From assembly GCF_963678635.1 (NCBI RefSeq), contig NC_087065.1, forward strand, positions 30,318,252 to 30,382,251: 64,000 bases of DNA. The letters are read 5' to 3'. A program made the translations under genes and the position numbers. Shown here piece after piece: positions 1 through 12,185 of this stretch. The first letter of the stretch is position 1. Every line of letters starts with the position of its first letter. Below the pieces are notes generated by a model. The model had not been told where the DNA came from. It was given only the letters and a program-made list of their open reading frames with translations, and ran no database searches. The DNA is from Symsagittifera roscoffensis (Eukaryota > Xenacoelomorpha > Acoela > Convolutidae).

Positions 1-242
1 GTACAGGTGTATTTTTCCTGGTTCAAGTTTTTTCACGGTGAAAATTACTTTCTGGAGTATTGTTTTCGGGTGCACACTCCTCCTCAATATTAGTTTAGAT
101 TGGCACTGAATTTTAAGGTCAGTCAGCCTAAAATGGATATCTTAAAATAGTACAAAGTGGAGAACCTTTGGGTCGGCAGGGGGTCGCATCCCTGAGGGGA
201 AGGCTTCCATCCTTCCCCTCCCCCGCCCCAAGTCCGCTACTA
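1..242 (+). mobile_element. hAT-like MITE, right part only
   Basis: The segment shares the block 'tttgggtcggcagg(g)ggtcg...ccctgagg' and the terminal 'tccgctact' with the better preserved copies at 48030-48388 and 54831-55298, in the same orientation. The left end lies outside the window. The right end at about 242 reads CTA instead of the usual CTG. The next eight bases (243-250, ttttaggg) would be the target-site duplication and contain the AG splice acceptor of the following exon. Family assignment rests on the 8-bp duplications and CAGGGGCGG-type ends of the sister copies. Confidence 0.7.
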
Positions 243-248
243 TTTTAG

Positions 249-420
249 GGATTACGACTGTGCTGACAATGTTGACGCTGGCTTCTGAGAGCACGAACAA
301 ATACGACAAGAACATCAGCAACACCATCAACGCCATCAACATCTATGTCTGGGTTTGTTTCGCTTTCGTCATCCTCGCCATGGTCGAGTTCGCCCTATCC
401 GACTACTTTAACAAACCCAG
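249..420 (+). CDS. Cys-loop ligand-gated ion channel, exon with end of M2 and M3
   Basis: This internal exon encodes part of a pentameric ligand-gated ion channel subunit in the plasma membrane. The acceptor is ttttag at 243-248; the donor is cccag|gttaat at 420/421. The first two bases complete a codon from the previous exon, then the reading is ITTVLTMLTLASES, matching the outer half of pore helix M2 in anion-type receptors (family pattern LGITTVLTMTT). A short M2-M3 loop (STNKYDKNISNTINA) follows, then helix M3 (INIYVWVCFAFVILAMVEFA) and SDYFNKP at the start of the cytoplasmic loop. The exon ends after two bases of a codon (phase 2), as required by the exon at 12186. The residues before M2 that set ion selectivity are outside the window, so the GABA, glycine or glutamate-chloride subtype is undecided. 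Confidence in the fold is high. Confidence 0.93.
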
Positions 421-1049
421 GTTAATATCAAGTCCAATCCAACAACTACTACCAGCGGCCACCAGCGGCCACCAGCGGCCATGGTCGAGTTGCATCTGTT
501 TCACAAAATCCTAAAAGTCCTAGAGGAAGTGTGACCGTATATGGAGAAATATTATACATATGCAATGCTATGGTATCTGTTTTTAACTTTTTAGTGCATT
601 TGATAGATGAAATCGTTACTCTAAATAATTTTTGGATTTGTTTGAAATCGAGATCAATCTTAATATAACTTCCGTGTAGTTGGTTGTTGATATACTGGTG
701 AAACTGGTTGATAGAGAAACAATATGCATATCTGGTAATGGTTTTAAATGTTTTCTTTGTTGATTATTTTTAGGACATAATTTTGAGAAAAATGGGAGTT
801 ATTTATTTAAAGATGTTTTATTCAGTTTCGTTAATTATCTTTTACTTGCAATTTACTATTTAAGATATTTATAGCTGGGATCTGTTAACTAATAAATGGG
901 ACTCCGACTTTGTTATCTTTAATACCTGATGTAAAATATTTGTTTCCAAAATTTCAGTAGGAATTTGCTGTCCATTATTCGTGTTGGTAGAAAGAATATT
1001 TAGGTTTTCCGTAATTTGTTAAACTTGTACCTTGTGCAGTGGCTAGCTT

Positions 1050-1165
1050 ACTAGATTCTTTTTTGAAAATGAAACGTTGGGTGTAGATTTTGGATTTCAT
1101 TCCATGTAGGGATGCTGATAATGTTTGATTTTGCGCCGGAGTCGATTAAGAAATAATTTTCAAGA
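1050..1165 (-). pseudogene. Retrotransposon aspartic protease fragment
   Basis: On the - strand, 1151-1050 reads FLIDSGAKSNIISIPTW and continues to a stop. The D-S-G triplet followed by A-x-x-N-I-I is the active-site motif of retropepsins of LTR elements, which cleave the Gag-Pol polyprotein. After the stop another frame continues with protease-like text (SKLATAQGTSLTNYG). The usual second-half glycine motif was not confirmed. This is a decayed fragment inside the - strand gypsy remnant; motif recognition is confident, activity is not expected. Confidence 0.8.
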
Positions 1166-2425
1166 TCTGGTGGTTGAATTTTCTTAGGCTTTCTAAAGAT
1201 AGTGGGAAAAATCAAAAAAAAATTGGTGGTGGTAATTTATTAATTGTGTTCTGTTATTCATTATTCATACATGAGTTATTTTCTTTTAAATGTGGAGTCT
1301 ATTTTGTAGTAGCTTGATTATGACTCAATTTTTGAAGATTTAAATTGATAAAATCACTTTGGTAACAATTCGGTTCGCATGGTGTTTCATATTCATATTC
1401 TATTTTAAGCATGTTTTAACTTCGTGTGTTTTCGGTACAGCTTTCGTCATCTGTGTTTTCGTTTTTTATTTTTGGTTCTGAAGTTTCTGTTTTGTCAATA
1501 CCTGAAGGACTGTTTTTTTGTAGATTGTACTTGATTGATTTGTCTTCAATGTTTCGGTGTTCTATTTCTGTAGTTTTGTTTTTGCTTGTTTGGATAATGA
1601 GACTTACTTCGATGTGGTGACTGAGAAGGACTTTGAATCTGGTTCGATAATTGTTGTTTCTTTTTCTAGAATAAAAACGGGATCTAATATTATAATTACT
1701 ATAATATGGTCTGTTGTTAGCTTAGTTTTGTGGTCTATTATTCCATCAATTTCGAGTTCAGTTGTTTGAAATGTTTTGATTACGAATAAATGAGTCGTTT
1801 CAATTTCGATTATTAAAGAGTTTCTTGAACGGTCTTTAGAATAGTATCTTTTCCGGGAGTTGGAATTTGAACGAGTTCTATTAAAGCTTAAAAAATACTT
1901 CTATTTGAGTTCGATCCAGAGTAACTATTTCGATACTGATCATTTTGACTGTTATATTTTCTATTTGATCTGCTATATCCATTTTGTGATTAGTTTTGTG
2001 AACTTCGTCGATCAGGTGATTTTCAGCAAAAAAATATTTGAGATGATCTGTTATCGCTATATCTGTTTGGGAGTGATTTTCCTGAGCTATTATCGTTTTG
2101 GATGATTTTATTCGGGAATTTCTGATCTTTTTTCAAGATTATAAGATTTGATTGGCTCCTTGTGCTCTGGTGGTATATTTAACTTGTCTTGTTGTTTTTG
2201 TCTGCACTCAGCAATGCTATGCTGAGTTTTTTTGTGCTATTTCATTGTCACTTTCTTGGATATTATTAATATGTGAAGTTGTTGTGTGGACAGTATTTTT
2301 GTTTTGTAGTTTTAATTTTTTTTGTTTACTCTAGTTTTATTGTGATCTAGGATTGTTCTATTTTATCTACTATTTCTCGGAAATCTTTAACAAGTGCTAG
2401 GATTGATAACGGATGTCATCCTCTC

Positions 2426-2880
2426 TTATTTCATTTTTTTGTAATTGTGTGTTAAAGTCATCATTGAAATATCTGTTTTTTTTTTAGTTTTTTTTATAAT
2501 GATTTGTATTGAGAAAATGAATTTACGTACTAGAGTTTCTATTCTTACGGCGAATTGATTTATTGTTTTGTTCCGGAGTCTACAAATTTCGTTGCACAAA
2601 ACTCTTTGATGTTGTTTGTTTATTTCACAGTCGAACATTTTTGAAAGTTAGTTTGTAAATTGTTTCCAATCGGACTTAATTTTTTTTAGTTATGTATTAA
2701 TGCTGTGCGTCTATGTATCCAATTTTGATGTAAATATGTGTTTATTGGTTCTGAACCTACTTTATGATTAAATTTGCGGTAACAGCACTCAAATAGTCTT
2801 CTAATGAGCAGTCAGTATCTGTTCCCGTAAAAAGCATCAATGGTTTATTGGGTGATATAGATGAGCCACCCATGAGTCAT
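2426..2880 (-). pseudogene. Retrotransposon Gag core fragment
   Basis: On the - strand the segment contains MGGSSISPNKPLMLFTGTD, then SLEDYLSAVTANLI, then LHQNWIHRRTALI in a nearby frame, then FDCEINKQHQRVLCNEI and FAVRIETLVRK. The layout (short FxGTD motif, helix with EDYL and TANLI, basic RRTALI, RxE/LVRK helix) fits the capsid part of gypsy-type Gag, which forms the particle shell. At least one frameshift and several stops break it. Coordinates are approximate. The identification comes from motif pattern and the protease downstream, not from an alignment. Confidence 0.65.
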
Positions 2881-3899
2881 TTGTAGTATTTCTGTTGTGT
2901 TTGGTGTTTGTGTAAATCTTGTGAGTTGATTTTTGGTAATTTTGTCAGTAGTAAGGGGATGGGATCTTGTTTCTCATTGATTCGGGTTGATAACTTTGAT
3001 TGTTTTTTGTATGGTTTTTGGTTGTATATTATAATTTGGCTGTACCTGATTTTGCCTTGAAATTTTTGTCTTTGTGGTTGGCGTGCTTGTTGAGTGTTCA
3101 TGCAGGGTTCAAAAAAATCTGGTTGAAAACTATCATCTGGCTGATTTATGTTCTTCCGCTGATTTTTTCGATAGGTATTATTATCTTGTTGTTGTTTATG
3201 ATAGAAGTAACCTTCATCTTTAGAATAGTGTGGTTGGCTTCATGTGAACTGCTTGTCAGCGAATTTTTGTTTTTGTTGAAAAATTGGGTAACTTTCAGTG
3301 TGGCTTGTCGGAGTTTTCGTTTATCCTTAAAATTGCTGATTGAGATATTGCATTTGGTCTTTGTCAAGTAAAGTGATATTTCTCGGGTTCAATTTGTGTC
3401 TGAAAATTGCTAAAATTATTTTTTTTGAAAAAGTCATAATTACGATAAAAAAATATTGCTGTTTGTTTGTTTTTGTTTAATAGGGTGCCGTGTTTTGGTT
3501 TTTGGTTTTTAATGTGTTTGATAATCCATGTGCGTGTTTTTGGGGATAACAGATGGTTTACCTGTTGATTATAATTTTGTTTGTTGAAAGGAGTTTTTTT
3601 TATTTGGTTTTTGTAAGTGCTGGGTGAATAGGGGAAATAGTTTGCTGTTTTGGTGTAGGTAGTTTTTCAACTATTTCTTCATTGAGGAAATGTGATGGAG
3701 TTTGTATGACTTGTTGTGACAAATTTCTAGTTCCAATAGGGGTTTCTTGTGTATTTATGAATGTTGAATTTAAGCTGCATTTGCTCATTCTATCAGTAAA
3801 AACTGTTTTAAAATTCAAATGTGTAGTGTCAGTTGTGACTGGAGTTACTCCCAATTAGTCTTGTTATACAGAAAGAGTAGCGAGAGCTGTACTTGAAAA

Positions 3900-5960
3900 A
3901 TTACTTGGGATATTAGAAAATAATATATGAGACCATTATGGGTCCTATATATATTCTGTTTTGTCTGCTTATACTGTTTCATTTTACATTTGTGGAAATA
4001 ACTTAGAAGAAAAGGTTACAAAACTATTATTCCACAATCTGAAATAAGAAAAGCGGATAAATTCAGAAAACCCCTTGAGTTATTAGAAATTTTCATCAAG
4101 TTTTTAGAAGAAATTTAATGTGAACTCTAATACAAAGTGAACTCTAGTACAAAAAGACATACAGGATAAAAAAAATTTTTAAACTTCCCAAACGCACCCA
4201 TTTTGATTAAAGTAGTTTGCAAGGACTGTCTCATATGGCAACTAAATAAACCTTTTCCACCTAAAAGACAATAAAGTACAGAGTTTATAACTTAATCACA
4301 GAGTGTCATTTAATACACTCCTGTGAAGAAAAGTCATTCATTAAGGTCATTGTAGACGAACTTACATAAAACGTTGCACTAATACCTGTACCACAGATAA
4401 TTGCGGTGGAAATACAAACAATGTCTCATTTATTTCCATAATAAAAACATAGCTTTGAATGATGGAAAAAAATCATTTGCAAAAGTCGGATTTGCTCTTT
4501 GTGATTTTTGATGTTGTATGATTTTGATATTATCTGTGGAAACTTCCTAGAAATCTAAATCTATATCATCTATTTGTATTCGGTGTGGTGGTTGATTTGA
4601 TGATTGTGGTATGGAAAAAAGTAGAATTTCAGAAAACCTCCTGAATAATTAGATACATTCATCAAATTCTTGGTAGAAATTTAAAGTGAACTCAGGAACA
4701 AGAGGACATACGGGATCTGAAAAAAACGTACACAAAATTTTTAATTCCCAAACGCACCCATTTTGATTAAAACACTTTGCAAGGACTGTCTCAAATGGCA
4801 ATTAAATAAACCGTTTCCACCTAAAACCTAATCAAGGACAAAATCTATAACTTAACCACATAATCTCATTTAAAACAAAACGCCCTTTATGACCATCCTG
4901 TGAGGGAATTTCATTCATCAAGGTCATTGTAGACAAACTTACACAATACGTTGCACTAATACATGTACCACACCGCAACACTGTATGAAGTTTAACCGAA
5001 AAACTGTTTCAGACAATGGATCTGAATGATGGATATTAATGATGAAGTAATCACATAAGGTCATTTATCTAAAATAAATTACAAACCTAGAAACACATGC
5101 TCCAAGAGAAAATGGATTAGTTGAAATTATGAACCGTTCATTACATGAACACTTCCTCCGATGTATATATAACGGGGATGACAAAAATCCGAATGGTCAA
5201 CAGATGTAAAGTTATTTCCACTAGTTTTTTTCCAACTCTGAAATACAACAACATTTGGATTACCAGCTTACGAAATAGTTTTCGAACAAAAACCTTACAA
5301 AGCAATAAGATCATAGCATTTTTTTAAAATGTCAGAAAGCCTCATATCTCATTATAGGACGACTGTATTAATGCCAATTTTGACGATACGAAAAGGAGTT
5401 TCAAAAAAAACCTAAACCCATAAGAAAATGACTAAATCAAATTATAGAAAAAACCCACAGATGTAGCCTACAAATTAATAGACCAATAAAAAAAATATCC
5501 CAACACTGAAATTTTGTCTTATCATATTACGCAAAAAAATAGGCTCTTTGCGAATTAACGCAATTATACTCCTTCACAGGACTAAAAGTTATTGAAAACA
5601 CTACGGAAAATAACGTACAATAGTATTCACAAAACTTCAGTCCTTTACCACTGACTCCCAAGAAAATTCAAAAAGGATCCGCCAAAAAACCTCAAAAGCA
5701 AATATTTCAAAAACAAAGATCAAAGATTCAATCGTAAACTACAGCAAAAAAACTTATACGGGAAATAAAAGAAAAATCAAAACAACGCCAATTTTCTTGT
5801 CTCAGAAATCCGTCTGAGAAGGTTACAAAATTATTAATCCTAATCTAAAATATTAAAAATGTAGGATTTCAGAATATTCCTTGAGTACTTAGATACATTC
5901 ATCAATTTTTTATTAGAAAATTGAAGTGAAATCTAAAACAAATATCCATTTTTTGCTCTT
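3900..5960 (+). mobile_element. Ty3/gypsy integrase remnant, + strand
   Basis: The stretch encodes broken integrase, the enzyme that inserts retroelement DNA. A zinc-finger-like GHTGSEKNVHKIF is at about 4708-4745; catalytic-core text KVIVDKLTQYVALIHVPHRNT is at about 4921-4985; ENGLVEIMNRSLHEHF at about 5107-5155 matches the region around the catalytic glutamate of gypsy integrases. A variant of FGQKPYKA follows near 5285-5305, then a C-terminal basic domain read in a shifted frame to about 5810. The middle of the catalytic core is disrupted. Direct duplications inside it are listed separately. It starts about 40 bases from the 5' end of the oppositely oriented gag segment. It may be part of that same element, rearranged, or a second one. 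Confidence 0.75.
4035..4965 (+). repeat. Direct duplication of about 0.55 kb inside the integrase remnant
   Basis: Blocks at about 4060-4390 and 4640-4960 share long runs, including 'cccaaacgcacccatttt', 'tttgcaaggactgtctca' and 'aaggtcattgtagac', in the same order. A third partial copy of the left part lies at about 5815-5945. Both longer copies contain the start of the integrase core, so part of the domain is present twice. The copies are clearly diverged, so the duplication is old. Confidence 0.75.
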
Positions 5961-6359
5961 TTACTGAATAGTTCAAAATCAGCCATTAAAAATTGTTTAA
6001 GCAAATTGTATTTCTCTTTAATCATCACTTTTTTTAGCCAACACATCTCTAACTAAATCTATACCTTAAACAATAACTGAATTAGCTCCAGGTCAAAAAT
6101 AAGTAAAAACCTCATATTTGACAACTTGAATAAACATCATATATCAAAATCAACTATATTGTCTCAAATTATACCCCGCCTTTCACTAAAAGAAAAATTG
6201 AAAACTCCCAAAAGCCCCAGCCATCCAAAAATAAAAACTAGAAAGTTAACACCAAAGACTCAGATTTCCCTGCCTCAAAAACGCTCCATATCCCACCCAC
6301 TTTTCAAAAATCAATTAGCATTTCAACCACAGTTAGTTTCCAATTTGAGAAAAAAATAC

Positions 6360-9300
6360 AAATTATTTCAACACAACAAATCATTTTTCAAATGCTTCTT
6401 TCCAACTCAGTTCAACAAATTAAAATAGTAATTTCAGCTTTTCTATCTTTTTTTCAACACTTTTTTCCTTTGTGTTTTTCATCATTGATTTTATTTCGAA
6501 ATTGCATTTCTCTTTTTTCTAATTTTTGGCAGCCTATTTATACTTTTCTATTTCCTCATAAAAATCCATCCATCTCTCTCTGAAACTCTTGACCACCTGA
6601 TCAGGTACGAAATTTTAACAATTTCATAAGAGATACGACGTCTAATATGTACAGAAGATATTTTTCCTCTTTTCGTAATTTTCTTCTTCTTTCTTGTCTC
6701 CCTAATTTTAACAACTCTCAAATGCATTTGGAAAGCAATTATCGCTTTTGCAGTAGCAACATATTTGTTAATCACATTTACAGAGAAATATTTTAAAGAA
6801 CACAAACTTGAGTAAATTAGGCTTATAACAAGTTTTCAAAATTGCTGATCCACACCCCATTAAGAAGGAATCTCCACCAACCACTTTATCTCAAGACGCC
6901 ACGACAAAACCAACAAAACCGACATCTAGCCAAACCAATCAACCCCAAGTTCATCATGTATATCATTTCAAGAAAATCCATACACATTTGAAAAAATTCA
7001 AGCATCTTTATCTGAATCATTAACTCCACTCATTCGACACCCTCACCTTTTTAATCCTCACTCCAACAAGATCTAAACAGAACCAGACATTTGAGCCAAA
7101 ACCAAAATTTATCAGCTACAATAGACAGACAAGTTATTCACGCCCGACGAAATTGAAATCTCACAACACCAAGAGTTCATTTCAATATACCCTCATCCCT
7201 ATCATCGACACCTCTAGATCCCTCAAGTAATACACTACAAAGAACCCCTTCATGACTTCAAACCATTTCTCAACAAAATACTTCAAATAATCTATAAGAT
7301 TGTTTGGAATCAACGTCAATTTCTGAACAGATCCGAGAAAACTCCTTTAACCACGCCAATCCATCACAAAGACTCCCTCATTGGATGACACAAACATTTT
7401 CTCAAGGCAAATCTCATTTGGTAAACGACCCGATAGATAACTCATCAGATATCTCTCTATCGTTACCAGAAACCTTATCACTTCCATCAGCACCTTCAGT
7501 CACAGGTCAAAAACCAACTAGTACTTTTCCCAGAAACTTCCCAAAAAATCTAGACGACAGATATCGCGAACTTCAAGATACAAGTAAGCCTTTACGATTA
7601 AATTGGAACATTCTTGTAGCACCACTCCACTTTTTGGCCAAAACCTCGATAAAGATCGACTCCATAATTAGGCACTAAACAAACTATCATATCGACACAA
7701 TATTCATGAAGAAATTTAAGTACATATTATACAAATTCAAGATATTCAAGAGCATTATACCCAAAATGACCTAACCCCAAAATTTAAAAAATACTAAGAA
7801 TAAATAATTTAGTAAACCATCCATTACCACCATCTCTACCAAATATAACAGCTCAATATTTGCCTCCTCCATTTATCACCACAGAACTTATCTACAATTA
7901 CGAAAAAGACTATTGGTTTTTATTTCATTCTCTAACCCCTTTTCAGGCGTTTCATGCAGTTGTATGTTTTATTATTTTAAAAAAACCTTTCCCTCCTAGT
8001 ACATCTTCAACCCATACATCAAAAAAACCCTTCATCCCGAAGAGGCCCACAAGACCTCCTTGTCACCCATTACAATTGCGAAGATAATCAACAAAAAAAA
8101 ATAGTCAATTAACCAAGTAACACAATGCGAATCAGAACAACAAAACATTGAATCAACAACGATAGTAGCGACACTCTACTGAAAAGCTCGAGCAACAATT
8201 TTAACAGGATATAAGTTTACAGCCAGATTCTCAGAAAAGAAAGTACCTTGTTCGGAGGTTTCAAATAGTTATAAAATTAGACTTGATCTTTAATCGTTTT
8301 ACCCGCGTAACATAGAAATATTTTTACATCTTAACCCAGATTGCAAAAATGGACTGCAACGCTTAAAAATAGTCTGAAATAGAAGCACAAGTCGTAAATT
8401 ATTAAACATTCAAGTTTTTCCAGACTCTGCACACCAAGCACAACTTGAACGACATCAAGGTCAAATAAAATCAGACAAAAAATTCATGTATCATGGCGCA
8501 CACGGACGTTTAACATACGATCTACACGATAAAAATTGGTTACTACACATTGGAATCAATAAACCATCAAACGTTCAGGCCAACACTAAAAAGAAAAGCT
8601 ACCAAGAACTAACGTTTCTGATTGGAAATTTCAAAAAGAAAAAGTACAATTAACCCGCGATTTAAAAGATGATACCATGCTGTATCACAGAATCCGCTTA
8701 CTTTGTAAGAATGATCAAGGATAAGGCAACCCTACTACACGATCACAGGCAACTATCGTTTGGTTCCCTGAAGACACATGAACCGCATTTTAAGTCGCTA
8801 AAGTTCATGCAGGAATGATAAATCTTCACAAACATTTTTTTTTTCAAATCCAAACTTTTTGAAAAATTAATCCTGATCTAATCAGATCAAATCCAAACAA
8901 ATATAAAAAATTAGATGATATAGAAAAATTTTTTTACTCCAAAACAGAAAAAGCATGTAATTGTCCCAAACCACTCTTACGTACACAAAACACGAAATTT
9001 TTGTCGAAATAAATAAAGGTTTCAACATCAAGACAGGCAAAGTAATACTTGATAGAGCACACTCATATCAACAAAGAGAAAACGAAAATTTTATATACTA
9101 GTAAGCGTTTTTTTAAAATATCGGAAACATTGGCGGTAAAAGTCAACCAAAAAGTCTTGATTTTCATCTTGATATGAAACTAGATTATACATTAAGTAGA
9201 AATTTTCAAGAAATGTTCCTCTCTGAAATAGAAACACTTCAAGTACAATCTCTGGCATTAGCAGTACTCAAAAAATCTCACGTAAAGTGTTTATTGATGT

Positions 9301-9860
9301 AACGACTCTAATTTCAATGATTATGAAGGAAACATTCTATGGTATACCAGTGTTCTATTCAAAAAATTGTACTTTTTGTAGATACCATGTCTCGCCGAAA
9401 ACAATTTTGGGATACAGCAGTTCCTTGTAGATCTGAAAATAGCCACAACGTAGTACACTTTAATCCAAACGAAGATAAATATTATCTTCTCACCCCATAT
9501 TCTACGCTAATATCACCCTTAAAAAACTTTCACCTAAGAGTATGTGCGCAATTGCTCGTAATTCAAACTTAGACATACAATCATTAGGTGTTTACATTAA
9601 ATCCGACATACAACAGCATATTCAAACAACGATTTCAAGAACTCCACACTAAAATGGTTACAATACAAAGATAATCAATCGACCATAACTTACGAAAACT
9701 AGCTGAAACAGCGGGTTTCTCCTATATCTATTGACAAAACTACAGCGGATATTTTGAACATACTAAAGACTATATGTTTTTCTTAACATTGAAAATATCG
9801 TCCACAAAATATTTCACCAACAGAATATTTTTTAGTTTTGTGAATATCAAAAAACGATCT
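6360..9860 (+). mobile_element. Retroelement third-ORF region (function unknown), + strand copy
   Basis: Downstream of the integrase lies about 3.5 kb of decayed coding sequence. Readable blocks include LPHWMTQTFSQ (about 7377-7410), a hydrophobic segment near 7910-7985, VFPDSAHQAQLERHQGQ (about 8415-8465), DTMLYHRIRLLCKND (about 8670-8715), ACNCPKPLL (about 8953-8980), HFNPNEDKYYLLTPY (about 9458-9502) and LDIQSLGVYIKSDIQ (about 9570-9612). The same blocks occur in the same order on the - strand at 15900-19950, which shows that this is one old coding region and not chance ORFs. I do not recognise the family. An envelope-like ORF after pol is possible from its position; this is inference. Many stops and shifts; not functional. 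Confidence 0.6.
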
Positions 9861-10149
9861 CCTAGCTGTTCTGGGATGGCCATACTATATATTAGAAAGA
9901 TTGACTATATTATACGCGATGATTAATTTTTTATAGGATTTGTCTTTCACTACTAAAAGGAATCTATAACACTTGTGCAATACATGCTCAAGCCAATCGA
10001 CAAGAAGCGTTGCACGCATTTTATTTGAAAGATTTTTTGAAGCATTTCCCAGTTTAATCAATAAGTTTCTCCTTGATGCTTAGATTGGCGAATATAACAA
10101 AAAGCTAGCTGTAAAACCAACGACACACGACAATCCATGAGACAAACCA

Positions 10150-11240
10150 AATTCAAGGGCGGGTTTAAAAATGTCTATAATTTATAGACCTACTAGTTTA
10201 CTCAGTTCACTCAGCAAAATGTTTGAATGTATAATATTCGGAAGAATCTAAAAATTTGCTAACAAACAGAAGATTCTTCTTGGAAACAGTTCGGATTTCG
10301 AAAGAAAAGTTCATGCAAGGACGAATTGATTGAATTTACAGATATTTTAAGAAAAAATGGGATAAGAAAATGGCTGTTCAATCATGCTTTGCTGATCTCA
10401 AACAGATATATGTCATGTGGAAGTACCGCAGTTTTAGGTCCTTTTCGTTTTTATTATATGGAATCGGTCTTCCTAAAAGTGCAGAAGGATCCGAGAAGTT
10501 TCTTTTCGCTGATGATACTACATAATGCCATGCAAAGAAAAGTTATTGCGATAACTTCATTAGCTGGTTAAAAAAAGTGGGTTGATGGTTCAAAACGTAT
10601 GGTCTTAGTGTCACTACTGGTAAAACTCAAATAAAGAAATTTGATTGAAACTTTTCAAAAAGATTTTTGCTTTTGCTACTTCAGTTCAAATTACACATAT
10701 TTGTGAATTTTTAAGCTTTTTTGTTGATAGTAAACTAACTCCAAGTTTTATACTGATCATTTGTGCAGTAAAATAACTAAATTTCCGGCATTGTCCAGAA
10801 AGCTAATTATATTTTTTCTAAACAGCAGATGCTTCGCTTTTACAAAGCTTATAGAGTTTCTACAATCACTTACGACAATACGTTCCGATCTCACCTAACC
10901 GAGATATTGAAATTACGAAAAAGAGTCTTGAGAGCAATTTATTTCAAATATACATTCATGAATCAATCAATGAAATATCGACGAAAACAAATTGCTTACT
11001 GTTTTTGATTTATATTTTTTGAGATGTTCAAATATTTGGTTATGGAACTGCAATTGGGTAGAATAAATGGTTTTCTGTCTCAGATTCACTCCGAAAAAAG
11101 ATGGACCAGGTGCCAGGATTAAAGCGAAAGGCGCATTTAATGTGACGAAGTTTTCTACTACCGCTAGACAAAGATCACTTACAATTAGAATTGTGCATTC
11201 TTTTAACTATTTTAAACAAATGACTTGATACCTGTTAAAA
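10150..11240 (+). mobile_element. Non-LTR retrotransposon (LINE) reverse transcriptase remnant
   Basis: The + strand reads YRPTSLLSSLSKMFE (10183-10227) and, in another frame, QFGFRKK-like text (about 10290) and LIEFTDILRKNGIRKW; it then reaches FLFADDTT (10499-10522), which contains the catalytic FADD box of reverse transcriptase. After it come WLKKW, a 'DSKLT' block (about 10727) and KLRKRVLRAIYFKYTF (about 10912-10960), typical of the C-terminal part of Jockey-superfamily LINE ORF2. Several frameshifts separate the blocks and the 5' part is missing, as expected of a 5'-truncated old insertion. The exact clade cannot be set by eye. Confidence 0.85.
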
Positions 11241-12185
11241 TACATGAAATATCACAAGTTATTTTTTTGTTGATTCGATGCTGACTGTCTTCTCTTCACT
11301 CTCCAAGATATGCTACTCGACGAACAGTACTGCTCTTTAGGATCTCCCTCCAGACACAACATATTGCTTTTGGCGTTGTATATGTAGCTGTTAAGTGGTT
11401 CCATTTCAATTTCAAACAGTTTTATTTTCTATGAAGCAAACAAATTATAGGTAAAAAAGCTTGATGGTTTTTGCTGAATTATTCGCTTATTTTTCGATTG
11501 ATTGCTTTGATTGTTTGTTTTCACTTGACAAAACTTGGCTCAAATTTTTTATAGACAGGTTGAATTCTTTTTAAATATTGTTAGTACTGAGGGCATAAAT
11601 TGTATAACAGCATTTAGTTGAACATAAACAATCTCGCAAATTTTAGTTCTGTGGAATCAAGAAACTCAAAAGTTGCTTGAAATTAGATATAAAGTGATAT
11701 TATGGTTGAAAAGATGACCAACAGCTTCAAAAAAGAACAAGCTTGAAACAATAGTCAATGAAAATATCAAAATGCTTGGATAGAATTGTTGATAGATGTT
11801 TGGTTAGAGTTTTTGTACCTATTACTCGCTACCATAAGCTACTAGATAACCTGCAGAACCGGAAAAAATTAGCGTTGGTTAAAGTTATGTCACAGGATAT
11901 TTACTACCTGTTTAAAGTTTGCTACATGATACTCTCAATGATAAAGCATATTTGGGATTAAAAGGGTTTTCGAGCCCCAGTTGTGGTTTTGGTTTTCCCA
12001 CGGTACCGAACCCTGATGTACCACCCCCTTCATATTGGAGTAATGTCGGATTATTTTACTACTGAGGGCTTAAAAGAAACAGTAGAATATACAAATTACA
12101 CTAAATCACGCTCACTTTGAATGAGATTTTGACATTTTTTGGGTTTCGCAAGACTTCGTTTCGTATCATATGTGTTACTGTTAAG

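Larger units (their letters stand above)
430..3860 (-). mobile_element. Ty3/gypsy retroelement remnant: gag and protease part, reverse orientation
   Basis: Read on the - strand, this stretch gives gag-like protein (about 2880 down to 2426), a lysine- and asparagine-rich stretch open for about 70 codons (about 1640-1430), then a retroviral-type aspartic protease motif (about 1150-1060). The order gag, then protease, is that of an LTR retrotransposon. Frames are broken by stops and shifts. I could not find reverse transcriptase; the element seems cut near 430-550, next to the ion channel exon. The part from 2880 to 3860 is probably 5' leader or N-terminal gag but has no recognisable domain. No LTR was identified. 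Confidence 0.75.
421..12185 (+). other. Intron of the ion channel gene, filled with retroelement debris
   Basis: The intron runs from the donor gttaat at 421 to the acceptor ttaag at 12181-12185. It contains two divergently oriented gypsy segments, a third-ORF remnant and a LINE, listed separately. The stretch 11241-12185 contains only short AT-rich ORFs with no recognisable domain; I see nothing further in it. A short repeat (ccagcggcca three times, 452-482) lies just inside the donor end. Confidence 0.8.

Noticed and set aside
1426-2334. + strand hydrophobic ORFs rich in F, L and V
   Set aside because: They are complements of the A-rich gag-protease segment on the - strand, which carries the recognisable motifs.
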